DNA of 64,000 bases from CAZEAP01 sp964510315 (GCA_964510315.1 CAZEAP010000001.1:197349-261348); one strand, 5' to 3'; shown: positions 44,234 to 53,385, counted from the first letter of the stretch. The notes: generated by a model from the letters alone, not told the origin. Numbers and translations: made by a program.

Positions 44234-47035
44234 ATGCCCGAGCAAGACTACCACCAGATGACCGTGCAGGAAGTCCTTGATTCGCTGGAAACCAGCGCGA
44301 AAGGGCTGCCCACCGAGGAAGCCGAGAGCCGGCGGGACAAGTACGGTCCGAACGAACTGAAGACGGACATCAGTGTGCCGAAGTGGCTGATGTTTCTCTC
44401 CCAGTTCAAAGAAGTCCTGGTGATGGTGCTGATCGTGGCGGGACTGATCTCCTACGCCATCGGCATCCTGGAGAACTCCTGGACCAACATTCGTGACGGG
44501 ACGGTGATGTTCTTCATCGTCTTCATCAACGCCGTCATTGGCTTCATCCAGGAGTACAAAGCCGGCAAGATACTGGAGCGCCTCAGGAGCCTGATCAAGT
44601 CGCCGGCCCGCGTTATGCGCGAGGGGGAACTGACCGAGGTGTCACAGGAGAAACTGGTGCCCGGGGACGTCGTCCACATCGAGGAGGGCGACAAGGTGCC
44701 CGCGGACATGCGCCTGATCGAATCCTTCAACCTTCGCACCAACGAGTTCTCCCTCACCGGCGAGTCCATGCCCCAGGACAAGCATACCAACGCCATCCGG
44801 GAGAAGCGCCCCCTCGCCGACCGGGACAACATGGTATACGTGGGCACGACGGTCGCCTCCGGCAACGCCGTCGGCGTGGTCGTCGAGACGGGCATGGAGA
44901 CGGAGCTGGGCAAGATCGCCACCATGACCGAGGAGACCGGGCAGACAAAATCCCCCCTGCAGATGGAGCTGGAGGACCTGGCCAAACGGCTCACGGCCAT
45001 CGTGGTCGTGATCAGCGGCGGGCTTTTCCTGGTGGCCGTCTGGCAGCAATTCCCCGTGGTCACAGCGATGACCTACGCCCTGGGGGTGGCCGTGGCCTGC
45101 GTGCCTCAGGCCCTGCCCGCCCAGGTCACCGTGGCGTTGTCGACGGCCAGCAAGCGCCTGGCCGAGAGGAACGCCGTGGTCAAAAACCTCTCAGCCACCG
45201 AAACCCTCGGCTCTACCAACGTCATCTGCACCGACAAGACCGGCACCCTCACCAAGAACGAGATGACCGTCAAGGTCGTGTGGTTCAACGGCAATCAGTA
45301 CGAGATGACCGGCATCGGCTACGAGCCGGAAGGCCACATCCTGGATGAGGACGGGGAGCCGCTGAACCAGGAGCAGGTAGACGAGATAGAGATAATGATG
45401 GATGCCGCCACGATGGCCTCCAACGCGGAGATCCATCCTCCCGACGAGGAACACCACGGGTGGTATCCGGTCGGGGACCCCACCGAAGCCGCCCTGGTCA
45501 CCATGTCGACCAAGCTCGGCACGCGCTCGCCGAGGGAGGATGAGGAGAACCCGGAGCTGCACGAGTTCCCCTTCGACGCCGAACGGAAGCGGATGAGTTC
45601 GGTCCGCCAGTTCGGGGAGCGCGAGGCGCTGGCCATGAAGGGCAGCACCGACAGCGTGCTCTCCATCAGCAAGTCCATCTACCGGGACGGCGACGTCGTC
45701 CCGATAACCGAGGAGGACAAGGAGGAGATCCGCAAGGCCAACGAGGAGTACTCGCGGAACGCCATGCGGGTGCTCGCCATTGCCCATCGTCCGCTGGAGG
45801 CCGACGGTGGGGACTACGAGCTGGAGGAGGTGGAGAAGGACGTCACCTTCCTCGGCCTTGTGGGGATGATCGACCCGCCCAAAGAAGGGGTCCGGGATGC
45901 CGTCGAGAGCGCCCACCGGGCGCACATATACACCTTCATCATGACCGGCGACCACGCCATCACCGCGCAGGCGGTGGGACAGGAGATCGGACTGGCCGAG
46001 GACCACCAGCCTTCGCCCGTGGTCACCGGGCAGGAGATGGACGACATCTCCGACGACGAGCTGATGGCGCAGATGCGGGAGCACGATTCGCTGATCTTCT
46101 CCCGCGTCGAGCCGGCGGACAAGCTCCGCATCGTCAAGCTGCTGGAAGGGGACGGGGAGATCGTTGCGGTCACCGGGGACGGCGTCAACGACGCCCCCGC
46201 CCTCAAACGCGCCCACATCGGCGTGGCCATGGGGCAGACCGGGACCGACGTGGCCAAGGAGGCCTCCGAGCTGGTCCTGCTGGACGACAGCTTCCCCACG
46301 CTCGTGCATGCCGTGAAGGAAGGGCGGACCATCTACAACAACCTGAAGAAGGTGGTCCTGGCCTCGATGACTACGAACGGCGCCGAACTCGCCCTGGTGC
46401 TGATAGGGTTGACTGCGGCGGCCCTGACCGGCCTGGCGATACCCATCCTGGCGATCCAGATACTGGCCATCGACCTGCTGGCGGAGATTATGCCGCTGAC
46501 CTTCCTGTGTTTCGATCCGCCTTCGCCGGAATTGATGCGCATCCCGCCCCGCAGCCGGACCGAACACATCCTCGACAAGTACAGCGCCACCGAAGTGGCC
46601 TTCTTTGGTATACTGATCGGCGCACTGGCCTTCGGGAATTACTTGCTCTACGGCGCGCGCAACGGTATCACGCTGAGCCGCGAGGCACTGCAGGCCGGCA
46701 CGCTGGGCGTTCACTACCCCAAGGCCACCACGCTCAGCTACCTGACCATCGCCTACTGCCAGTTCTTCAACATCCTCTCCCGCCGGCACGAGTACGCTTC
46801 CCTTTTCCACCCCAACTTCTGGACCAACAGAATACTTCTCTGGTCCATCGCCGGCTCCATAGGAACGGTGTTCATCGGGGTCTACGCCCCCGGCATCAGT
46901 GACTTCCTGGCCTTCGGCAGCATCGGGCTGATTGACTGGCTATACGTCCTCGCCGCCGCCCTGATCTACCTGGGGGCCTTCGAAGCGCTGAAATTCGTCA
47001 AGAGGCGCAGGCGCGAACCCGTCGAAACCACGTGA
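44234..47035 (+). CDS. P2-type cation-transporting ATPase
   Basis: This 933-residue pump has all cytoplasmic P-type parts: the actuator TGES, the phosphorylated D334 in CTDKTGTLT, the KGS-type nucleotide region (AMKGSTDSVL) and the hinge GDGVNDAPAL. The ten-helix layout fits P2 ATPases of the Ca2+/Na+/H+ kind. Ion-site residues differ from SERCA: the M4 motif reads VPQALP where calcium pumps have IPEGLP, and M6 reads IDLLAEIMP where they have NLVTDGLP. The transported ion is therefore uncertain. The DUF389 protein is encoded 45 bases downstream. Confidence 0.93.
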   Translation: MPEQDYHQMTVQEVLDSLETSAKGLPTEEAESRRDKYGPNELKTDISVPKWLMFLSQFKEVLVMVLIVAGLISYAIGILENSWTNIRDGTVMFFIVFINAVIGFIQEYKAGKILERLRSLIKSPARVMREGELTEVSQEKLVPGDVVHIEEGDKVPADMRLIESFNLRTNEFSLTGESMPQDKHTNAIREKRPLADRDNMVYVGTTVASGNAVGVVVETGMETELGKIATMTEETGQTKSPLQMELEDLAKRLTAIVVVISGGLFLVAVWQQFPVVTAMTYALGVAVACVPQALPAQVTVALSTASKRLAERNAVVKNLSATETLGSTNVICTDKTGTLTKNEMTVKVVWFNGNQYEMTGIGYEPEGHILDEDGEPLNQEQVDEIEIMMDAATMASNAEIHPPDEEHHGWYPVGDPTEAALVTMSTKLGTRSPREDEENPELHEFPFDAERKRMSSVRQFGEREALAMKGSTDSVLSISKSIYRDGDVVPITEEDKEEIRKANEEYSRNAMRVLAIAHRPLEADGGDYELEEVEKDVTFLGLVGMIDPPKEGVRDAVESAHRAHIYTFIMTGDHAITAQAVGQEIGLAEDHQPSPVVTGQEMDDISDDELMAQMREHDSLIFSRVEPADKLRIVKLLEGDGEIVAVTGDGVNDAPALKRAHIGVAMGQTGTDVAKEASELVLLDDSFPTLVHAVKEGRTIYNNLKKVVLASMTTNGAELALVLIGLTAAALTGLAIPILAIQILAIDLLAEIMPLTFLCFDPPSPELMRIPPRSRTEHILDKYSATEVAFFGILIGALAFGNYLLYGARNGITLSREALQAGTLGVHYPKATTLSYLTIAYCQFFNILSRRHEYASLFHPNFWTNRILLWSIAGSIGTVFIGVYAPGISDFLAFGSIGLIDWLYVLAAALIYLGAFEALKFVKRRRREPVETT

Positions 47036-47080
47036 ATAACTTCGCCACCGACCGGCGGATCGGGCATTCGGGAGGCCAAT

Positions 47081-48079
47081 ATGCCGCTTCGGCTCATCCA
47101 GATGCTATCGTCGAGTTCCCGGAGAGAGGAGGCCGGCGAACTGCTCGCCGACTTCGATCCGGTGGCGCTCTGGCATGAACAACTCACCGACGGTCAGGCA
47201 CTCCTCAACGTTCTGCTGCCCGCCGAGCAGGTCGAGGATGTCCTCGATTCGTTGCGCGACCGGTTCGGCGGGGAGGAGGGTTTCCGCATCGTACTGCTGC
47301 CGGTGGAGGCCACCGTACCGAAGCACGAGCCGGAAGAGGAGGAAGAGGGGAAGAGCCCCGAAGGACAGGAAGCCGAGAAGGGACGCGTCAGCCGCCAGGA
47401 ACTCTACGAGGACATTGTCCCGCCCGCACTACTAAACGGGCCTTACATGGGAATGATCCTGCTCAGCAGCCTGGTGGCCGCCCTCGGACTGTGGCGCGGG
47501 AATATCGCCATAGTGATCGGCGCCATGGTTATTACGCCGCTGCTCGGCCCGAATATGGCGCTGGCCCTGGCGAACACCCTTGGGGATACGGAACTGCTGC
47601 ACCGTGCACTGAGGGCGAACCTGGCGGGTATCGGCGCGGGCTTCGCGTTGGCGGCGGTAATAGGCGTGCTTCTGCCTTTCGGGAATGCGAGTGAGGAATT
47701 GCTCTGGGGAACGCGCGTCGGCCTGCCGGACATCGCCGTCGGATTGGCAGCCGGGGGCGCAGGGGCGCTGGCGGTGACGCGCGGAGAACGGTCCGCACTG
47801 GTGGGCGTCATGGTCGCCGTCGCTCTGCTTCCCCCCCTCGTGGCGGCGGGGCTCATGGTCGGCGCCGGGCAATGGAGCGCTGCGTTGAATGCCGGCACTC
47901 TTTTCCTGGTCAACGTGATCTGCGTGAACCTCGCCGGCATTGCCATGTTTCTGCTGCAGGGCATCTGGCCGCATCACTACTACGAAGCGCAGGAGGCCAA
48001 AAAGGCCACCCGCCGGGCTCTGACGGTCTGGCTCTTTCTGCTGGCCTGCCTGGGAGCGGCCATCGTGCTGAGCCAGTAA
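47081..48079 (+). CDS. DUF389 (TIGR00341) membrane protein
   Basis: This 332-residue protein has a soluble N-terminal domain (about residues 1-80), an acidic linker (PEEEEEGKSPEGQEAEKG) and then six or more hydrophobic segments beginning GMILLSSLVAALGLWRGN. The conserved GAMVITPLLGPNMALALA is diagnostic of DUF389/TIGR00341. Function is unknown; the family lies in bacterial inner membranes. GGAGG lies before the ATG. Its coupling to a cation ATPase suggests a role in ion homeostasis. Confidence 0.9.
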   Translation: MPLRLIQMLSSSSRREEAGELLADFDPVALWHEQLTDGQALLNVLLPAEQVEDVLDSLRDRFGGEEGFRIVLLPVEATVPKHEPEEEEEGKSPEGQEAEKGRVSRQELYEDIVPPALLNGPYMGMILLSSLVAALGLWRGNIAIVIGAMVITPLLGPNMALALANTLGDTELLHRALRANLAGIGAGFALAAVIGVLLPFGNASEELLWGTRVGLPDIAVGLAAGGAGALAVTRGERSALVGVMVAVALLPPLVAAGLMVGAGQWSAALNAGTLFLVNVICVNLAGIAMFLLQGIWPHHYYEAQEAKKATRRALTVWLFLLACLGAAIVLSQ

Positions 48080-48129
48080 CAGACCGCCCGCCCTTTTCCG
48101 GCTCTGCACGCTGCTCATCCACTGCCGAG

Positions 48130-48158
48130 TTGCTCCGGTTCGAGTCGCCCACTACAAT
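48130..48158 (+). promoter_or_regulatory. Sigma70-like promoter for the GH116 gene
   Basis: TTGCTC (48130-48135) and TACAAT (48153-48158) have a 17-base spacer and lie about 54 bases before the ATG at 48212. Confidence 0.52.
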
Positions 48159-48211
48159 GCCGGCTCGTTTGGGAAGGTGTTGCACCCCATTCACCGGAAG
48201 GAGCTTCGCCA

Positions 48212-50911
48212 ATGACCGCTACGGATGAACCCGTCTATAAGCACAACCAGCCCCTGGCCTCCGGCATGCCGCTGGGGGGTCTCGGCACGGGCAGTGTTGA
48301 AATCGGAGGCGACGGGAAGTTCCACAACTGGGAGATATTCAACAACTATCAGTGGAGCGGCAACCGGGATGAGGTGCCCCCGGAGATGTGGCCGGAGGAT
48401 GCTTTCTTCGCCCTGCGGCTCAAGCAGCCGGACCGGCCGCCCCGCGTGAGGATGCTGTTCCACCAGGAAGAACAGACCCGGACGGTCGCCCCCTCCCACG
48501 ATCAAGCGTTTCTCTACAACTATCCGTTCCTCTGGAACATCCCCCGAATAACGTATACCGGCCGGTTCCCCTTCGCCGAACTGCGCTACGAGGACGACGA
48601 GCTGCCCGTGGAACTCGACATGTGCGCCTTCAGCCCGTTCATACCCCACAATGAACGCGACTCGGCGCTGCCGCTGGCTTTTTTCGTCTTCACCGTCCGC
48701 AACACCGGAGAGGAGCCGTGCGATGCGTCGCTGATGTTCAGCATGCGCAACTGCACCGGTTACGACCTGGAGGAGGTGACGCTGCGGCATCGGCTCGTCC
48801 GGACCGGGGCCGGTGAGCACGTCGTCATGACCGCCGAAGGCGTAGACTCCGGTCACCGGACGGCCGGCTCGACGGCCGTGGGCGTGCTGGGCAACGGGAT
48901 TAGCAGGATGCCCGCCTGGACGGCCGGCCGTGGCCTGAAGGGATTCGAATACACCAACGAGCCGGCCTGCTCGCAGCTCTACTATCCCTTCCGCGACGAC
49001 GGGGAACTCAGCGGTAGCGAGGAAACGTGGCACAGGACGATCCGGCGTCGGGAGCAGGAGGCCCCGGCCGGCTCCCTCCGATCCCCGGAGCAGAAGGTGG
49101 GCTGGTGCTGGCGGGGCGCCCTCTGCCGCAAAGTCCATCTGGAACCCGGCGGAGAAAAAGACGTTGTCTTCCTGCTGAGCTGGTTCTATCCCAACCACTA
49201 CCACTACCGTTACGGGGAATGCCGCCTGGGGCACATGTACGAGAACTGGTTCTCCGGTGCCGAGGAGGTCGCTCGCTACGGGGAGGAGAATTTCGGACGG
49301 CTCCGGGAGGAAAGCCGAGCTTTCTGCGACGAGTTCTACCAGGGATCCCTGGAGCCGTGGCTGGCGGCATCGTTGAACGCCCGGCTCACCACCATTCCCA
49401 AGAGCTTCTGGTGGACCCGGGACGGCGACATGGCTGTGTGGGAGGGCCAGTCCTGCTGCCAGATACTGCCCGCGGCGCGCACGATCTGGTCCTCGTTCCT
49501 GCCGCTCATGTTCTTCCCGGAGACGTACACGGACATGGTCCGGCGGATGGCCGAGTTTCCGGTAGATGGGGACTCCGAGGCACAGGAGGCCGTCAGTCCC
49601 ATGTTGGCCGCCCGATACCGACGGCGCCGCGAACGGCAAAGGAAGAAACGCCACCGTTTCGGAGGATGGTACGAAAAGCGCTTCAAGCAGTACGGATACA
49701 GCGAAGAGGATTTCAGGCACTCCCGCGGCCGGCGACGCCGGGTCCGGAGCGCCCTCCGGGGAGGCGCCACCGAAGTGCTGCGCGACTACCTGTGGACCGG
49801 CGACGCCGACTACGCGCGCGACCTGTGGCCGATCGTAAGGGACGCCGTCGAGGCCCGCATCGAAGGCGACGAAAACGGGGACGGCCTGCCGGACGGCGCC
49901 ATCTCCTTCGTCACCTACGACCACTGGTTCCTCCCCGCCACAAACTGCTACAAGTGCAGCCTGTGGCTCGGGGAACTCCAGGCCGCCGCGGAGCTGGCCC
50001 GTATCCTCGGGGACGAGGAAGCCGCCGAGCGCTTCAGCGACGTGCTCCAAACCGGGCGGCAGAGCTTCGAGGAGCTGCTCTGGAACGGCGACTACTACGA
50101 TCTCTGCTGGGACCCGAAACAGCAGACCACCGACCCCGGCTGCATGGCCGACCAGGTCAGCGGGCATCTGTATGCGCGAATCTGCGGGCTGGGACCGGTC
50201 CATGACGAGGAGCGGGCGCGCTCCGCTCTCCGCGCCGTGCACCGGGAGAACCTGCTCCCCGAAGAGGGCCTTCTGAACGGCGTCGACCCGGAGGGCCGCG
50301 AGGACTGGCGCTACTTCTGCCGGTACTCCGAGCGCGGCGACGACGAGTCCCGCGGGGGGCAGTGGCCGACACCGTGGACCGGCACGGAGTACTACGTGGC
50401 CGCCGTCATGGCCGCCGAAGGGCTGGACGCCGAGGCGCTCGACGTGGCCCGGAACGTCTACAGGCGACACATCCGGGCCGGCATGGTGTACAATCACATC
50501 GAGTGCGGGGAGCACTATTTCCGTCCGCTGGCCGCCTGGGCTATGCTGCCCGCTCTCCAGGGGCTGGTCTACGACGCGGCGCAGGGCAACCTGAAGTTCG
50601 CCCCTCGCACGACCCCGGACGACTTCGATTCCGTCTTCGTCCTTCCGGGTGCGTGGGGCAGGCTACGCCAGGCCCGCAGCGCCGGCTCCCAGGTGGACGC
50701 CGTCAGCGTGGTGTCCGGCGGGCTCGCCCTGCGGACCGTTGTGCTTCAACTGCCGGACGGCGAAAGCACCGCGGAGGTGGCGGCTTCCGTGGACGGGGGG
50801 GAGGTCCAGTGCACGGGCAGCCCTGCCGACGGTGCAGTCAAGGTCGAGCTGGCCGACCAGGTGACGCTGGGAGAAGGCCAGTCCCTGGAAGTGACGGTCG
50901 AACTCGCGTGA
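48212..50911 (+). CDS. GH116 family beta-glucosidase/glucosylceramidase-like
   Basis: This 899-residue enzyme starts with the GH116 signature (PLGGLGTGSVEIGGDGKFHN, then WEIFNNY). The N-terminal beta domain reaches about residue 380. The (alpha/alpha)6 catalytic domain follows, with LRDYLWTGDADYARDLWP and TYDHWFLPATNCYKCSLWL; the Asp of TYDHW is the likely acid/base. GH116 enzymes hydrolyse beta-glucosides or beta-xylosides, including glucosylceramide in animals. No signal peptide is seen, so it is probably cytoplasmic. It faces the MBL gene with 19 bases between. Confidence 0.93.
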   Translation: MTATDEPVYKHNQPLASGMPLGGLGTGSVEIGGDGKFHNWEIFNNYQWSGNRDEVPPEMWPEDAFFALRLKQPDRPPRVRMLFHQEEQTRTVAPSHDQAFLYNYPFLWNIPRITYTGRFPFAELRYEDDELPVELDMCAFSPFIPHNERDSALPLAFFVFTVRNTGEEPCDASLMFSMRNCTGYDLEEVTLRHRLVRTGAGEHVVMTAEGVDSGHRTAGSTAVGVLGNGISRMPAWTAGRGLKGFEYTNEPACSQLYYPFRDDGELSGSEETWHRTIRRREQEAPAGSLRSPEQKVGWCWRGALCRKVHLEPGGEKDVVFLLSWFYPNHYHYRYGECRLGHMYENWFSGAEEVARYGEENFGRLREESRAFCDEFYQGSLEPWLAASLNARLTTIPKSFWWTRDGDMAVWEGQSCCQILPAARTIWSSFLPLMFFPETYTDMVRRMAEFPVDGDSEAQEAVSPMLAARYRRRRERQRKKRHRFGGWYEKRFKQYGYSEEDFRHSRGRRRRVRSALRGGATEVLRDYLWTGDADYARDLWPIVRDAVEARIEGDENGDGLPDGAISFVTYDHWFLPATNCYKCSLWLGELQAAAELARILGDEEAAERFSDVLQTGRQSFEELLWNGDYYDLCWDPKQQTTDPGCMADQVSGHLYARICGLGPVHDEERARSALRAVHRENLLPEEGLLNGVDPEGREDWRYFCRYSERGDDESRGGQWPTPWTGTEYYVAAVMAAEGLDAEALDVARNVYRRHIRAGMVYNHIECGEHYFRPLAAWAMLPALQGLVYDAAQGNLKFAPRTTPDDFDSVFVLPGAWGRLRQARSAGSQVDAVSVVSGGLALRTVVLQLPDGESTAEVAASVDGGEVQCTGSPADGAVKVELADQVTLGEGQSLEVTVELA

Positions 50912-50930
50912 AGGCCCCCTGCCCGGATCG

Positions 50931-51542
50931 CTACCGGCGTGACAGGAACCAGTTGTCGTGTCCGGGCACGATGGCGTCCGCCATTGCCCTGAGCTTCCGG
51001 ACGGTCTGTCGTTCCCGGTCGGTCGGCGTGCCGAAGGAGCTGAGCCCGTCGCGGCAGAAGTCCCGCGTGATGGTGGCGTCGCCGGCGACCACCACCGACA
51101 TGCCGTCGCAGTCGAACCGCAGGCTGTGGTGGCCGGCGGCGTGCCCCGGGCTGGGCACGAGATCGATCCCGGCGGGAAGCCCGCCTCCCGCCTGCTCCAC
51201 CCGTCTGTCGAACCGTCCGGATGCATTGAGGGCTTCGGCGACTTCCGCTCCGGCCAGCCAGACGGCTCCGGGGAAGTTTGCCAGCCCTGCCGTGTGGTCT
51301 CCATGGGAGTGAGTCACGAAAACCAGGTCGATCTCCTCAGGGCCGAGGCCACTCCGGCGGTCCAGCTCTTCGGCCATGCGCCCCGCCTCGGCATACGAGG
51401 GATCCACCAGCAGGCGGAAATCCGAACCGGAGATAAGGGCGCAGGTGCAGATTGGCGTGCGCACGGGGGCCGCGTCGGACTCGCCCCAGTAGCGGTTGCG
51501 CGAGGGATTCCCTATCACTATGACGTCCCACCGGCTGACCAT
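50931..51542 (-). CDS. MBL-fold metallo-hydrolase
   Basis: This 203-residue protein has the metal-binding motif THSHGDH (H78, H80, D82, H83), a later GHAAGHHS carrying another His, VVAGDAT with the bridging Asp, and IVPGHDNW with the last His. It is a compact single-domain metallo-beta-lactamase-fold hydrolase of glyoxalase II or lactonase-like type with unknown substrate. GAGGAG precedes the ATG at 51542. Its promoter lies about 40 bases upstream. Confidence 0.92.
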   Translation of the reverse strand: MVSRWDVIVIGNPSRNRYWGESDAAPVRTPICTCALISGSDFRLLVDPSYAEAGRMAEELDRRSGLGPEEIDLVFVTHSHGDHTAGLANFPGAVWLAGAEVAEALNASGRFDRRVEQAGGGLPAGIDLVPSPGHAAGHHSLRFDCDGMSVVVAGDATITRDFCRDGLSSFGTPTDRERQTVRKLRAMADAIVPGHDNWFLSRR

Positions 51543-51579
51543 GACCGTTCTCCTCGAATCGAATCGACGTGTACTTGAG

Positions 51580-51608
51580 AAAGTAGGCCCCCGCGCCGGG
51601 GCAGTCAA
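51580..51608 (-). promoter_or_regulatory. Sigma70-like promoter for the MBL-fold gene
   Basis: On the minus strand TTGACT (51608-51603) and TACTTT (51585-51580) have a 17-base spacer. Confidence 0.5.
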
Positions 51609-51626
51609 GCCGACCCCGGCTACCGC

Positions 51627-51655
51627 TTGATCGGGTTGGGCGACGGTGGGATACT
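51627..51655 (+). promoter_or_regulatory. Possible promoter of a small transcript
   Basis: TTGATC (51627-51632) and GATACT (51650-51655) have a 17-base spacer. It points at the terminator at 51769-51794. Confidence 0.35.
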
Positions 51656-51661
51656 GGCAGC

Positions 51662-51794
51662 AAGCGACATTCAGGGAGGAACCAACATGCGGCAGGCGCG
51701 GGCGTCGAGGGCATAGAACCGGGCGCGAAGGCCACCGCCCGCTCCCATGAAAGTCTTCATCGAGCTGTAAAAGGCCGCCGGTCGCCGGCCTTTT
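51662..51794 (+). ncRNA. Candidate small RNA or mini-gene transcript
   Basis: A promoter-like pair ends at 51655 and an intrinsic terminator lies at 51769-51794, enclosing about 130 bases that contain no normal gene. Inside is a nine-codon frame (51687-51716, MRQARASRA) with a perfect GGGAGGA ribosome site, and a second seven-codon frame ending at the terminator (MKVFIEL). It could be a small RNA, a leader peptide or a very short peptide gene. No RNA family is recognised. Confidence 0.3.
51769..51794. terminator. Intrinsic terminator, bidirectional form
   Basis: AAAAGGCCG (51769-51777) pairs with CGGCCTTTT (51786-51794) around an eight-base loop. A-run and T-run flank the stem, so it could stop transcription from either side. 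Confidence 0.75.
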
Positions 51795-51815
51795 CGCCTC
51801 GACCGGGCGGTTCCC

Positions 51816-51845
51816 TTGCCCGCCCGGCAACCGGCCCGCTACCAT
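51816..51845 (+). promoter_or_regulatory. Possible promoter for the SDR-cupin operon
   Basis: TTGCCC (51816-51821) and TACCAT (51840-51845) have an 18-base spacer, upstream of the short frame at 51893 and the SDR gene. Confidence 0.35.
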
Positions 51846-51892
51846 AGCCGAGTCCCGAGCCGCGGAACCCTCAGGAACCGATTGGAGCGAGC

Positions 51893-52009
51893 ATGCCCGT
51901 CGCAAAGGCAAAACTCCAGCCGGTCGTGTGTGGAGCACAGGGGCTCTCCGGTGACTTCGCCGGCCGCGTGGAGACGCCGGCCTCCATGCTGAATATCGAC
52001 ACGATTTAG
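51893..52009 (+). CDS. Possible 38-residue protein or leader upstream of the SDR gene
   Basis: An ATG at 51893 with GGAG six bases upstream opens 38 codons that end at TAG. The product begins MPVAKAKLQPVVCGAQG and ends in MLNIDTI; it has no signal or membrane segment. It lies 37 bases before the SDR gene on the same strand. It could be a small protein, a leader or a truncated gene start; I do not recognise it. Confidence 0.35.
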   Translation: MPVAKAKLQPVVCGAQGLSGDFAGRVETPASMLNIDTI

Positions 52010-52046
52010 GGCTTCACTGGAACTCACTCAACAAGGGAAAACGCAG

Positions 52047-52907
52047 ATGAGCGGAGATGTGAACGGACCGGACCGATCGCAATTCGCCGGGAAGGACCTG
52101 CTGGAGGGAAAAAGGTGCGTCGTCACGGGCGCCGGAGCGGGCATCGGGCGACAGATCGCCTACACCCTCGCCGAGCAGGGCGCCGCCGTCGGCGTCCTCG
52201 ATTACAAGGAGGACCTCGCGGAGGGTGCCGCCGACCTGATCAACGGCGAGTTCGGGGAGGTCGCCTTCCCGGTGGTCGCCGACGTGACTGACGTCTCCGC
52301 GCTGGAGGCGGCCTTCGAGGAGATCGGCAGCCACTTCGGCGGAGCGCTGGACGTGTTCGTCAACAACGCCGGCGTCTCGCTGCCGTGCCGCGTGGAGGAC
52401 CTGCTGGAGAAGGGGGAGCCGGAGACGGCGACCCGGATGGTCATGGTCAACCAGATGGGGGCGTGCTTCTGCGCCGCCTGCGCCTACCCGCTGCTGCTGA
52501 ACGGAGACAAGCCGGTCTTCATCATGATGGGCTCCTGCGCCTCGGTGGGCTCCGAGGGGCAGGCCGTTTATTCCTCCAGCAAAGCGGCTCTGCGGGGGCT
52601 GCTCGGCGCGCTGGTAAAGGAGTGGGCGGCCACCGAGGACCGACCGGCCGTGCGGGTCGGGCTGATCGAGCCGGATTACTTCGAGCAGACGCCTCTGCGC
52701 AACCAGGCCTACCTGGAGAAGCTGGCGAAGGCGCGCAGGAAGACCATTGAGGAGATCAGCAACGTAAGCGTGGCCGAGACCAGGGTGCCCCTCCGGCGCG
52801 AGGGTCGGCTGGTCGAGATCGGCGAGAAGGTCGTTATGATGACCCTCGACACCTACGCCGACGGCAACATAGCCGTCCTCTCCGGCGGGAAGACCGTGCG
52901 GCCCTGA
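52047..52907 (+). CDS. Short-chain dehydrogenase/reductase (SDR)
   Basis: This 286-residue protein is a classical SDR: cofactor motif TGAGAGIGR near residue 30, NNAGVS, a catalytic Ser in MMGSCASVGS and YSSSKAAL with the Tyr-Lys pair. Such enzymes use NAD(P) to oxidise or reduce alcohols and sugars. AAGGGA lies upstream of the ATG. The cupin gene begins 12 bases after its stop, so the two are cotranscribed. Substrate not assignable; the setting suggests a sugar or sugar acid. Confidence 0.92.
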   Translation: MSGDVNGPDRSQFAGKDLLEGKRCVVTGAGAGIGRQIAYTLAEQGAAVGVLDYKEDLAEGAADLINGEFGEVAFPVVADVTDVSALEAAFEEIGSHFGGALDVFVNNAGVSLPCRVEDLLEKGEPETATRMVMVNQMGACFCAACAYPLLLNGDKPVFIMMGSCASVGSEGQAVYSSSKAALRGLLGALVKEWAATEDRPAVRVGLIEPDYFEQTPLRNQAYLEKLAKARRKTIEEISNVSVAETRVPLRREGRLVEIGEKVVMMTLDTYADGNIAVLSGGKTVRP

Positions 52908-52919
52908 AGGAAGCCCCCC

Positions 52920-53267
52920 ATGCATTTTGCCAGCTTAGAGCAGACCGAGCCGCGCCGAACCGGCCACGGGAATTCTTTCTACGACCTTCTGTCCGAACAG
53001 ACCGGAGCGCCGAACTTCGTCCTGCACTACTTCGAGATTCCGCCCGGGGGCGCTACCGGCTACGGCCACCATTCCCATGAACACGAGATATTCGTGGTGA
53101 AGGGAGAGGCCGTCGTGAGGGGCAGAACCCGCGCGGGCGAGCCGGTGGAACGAGGAGTGGAACCGGGGGATGCCATTTACGTCGCGCCGAACGAGGAGCA
53201 CCAGTTCTGCAACGAGACGGATGAGCCCGTCGGCTTCATCTGCGTGGTTCCCCGCGGCGCGGAATGA
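52920..53267 (+). CDS. Cupin-domain protein
   Basis: This 115-residue single-domain cupin has the two conserved motifs: G-Y-G-H-H-S-H-E-H-E (His and Glu ligands) and later PGDAIYVAPNEEHQFCNET with a fourth His. Small cupins bind a metal and act as isomerases, dioxygenases or binding proteins. Given the neighbouring SDR and sulfatase genes it may act on a sugar derivative. A terminator lies about 60 bases downstream. Confidence 0.9.
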   Translation: MHFASLEQTEPRRTGHGNSFYDLLSEQTGAPNFVLHYFEIPPGGATGYGHHSHEHEIFVVKGEAVVRGRTRAGEPVERGVEPGDAIYVAPNEEHQFCNETDEPVGFICVVPRGAE

Positions 53268-53325
53268 ACCCCTTACTGGGCTGACCGGCGTGGTGCCCGA
53301 CCGGACCGCTGCGAGCGCACGCATT

Positions 53326-53345
53326 CGCCCCTTGGGCGGGTTTTT
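53326..53345 (+). terminator. Intrinsic terminator after the SDR-cupin operon
   Basis: CGCCC (53326-53330) and GGGCG (53334-53338) form a short stem with a three-base loop, followed by GG and five T. Confidence 0.6.
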
Positions 53346-53356
53346 GCGCGACGCGG

Positions 53357-53385
53357 TGGCAAGGCACCGGCGATGTCCCTAAAAT
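53357..53385 (+). promoter_or_regulatory. Possible promoter for the sulfatase-Gfo/Idh operon
   Basis: A good -10 box TAAAAT (53380-53385) is preceded after 17 bases by a weak TGGCAA (53357-53362). It lies about 54 bases before the sulfatase ATG. Confidence 0.4.

Noticed and set aside
48130..48158. tRNA gene suggested by GGTTCGAGTC
   Set aside because: The bases around this T-loop-like sequence do not form the T-arm or acceptor pairing, and the region fits a promoter instead.
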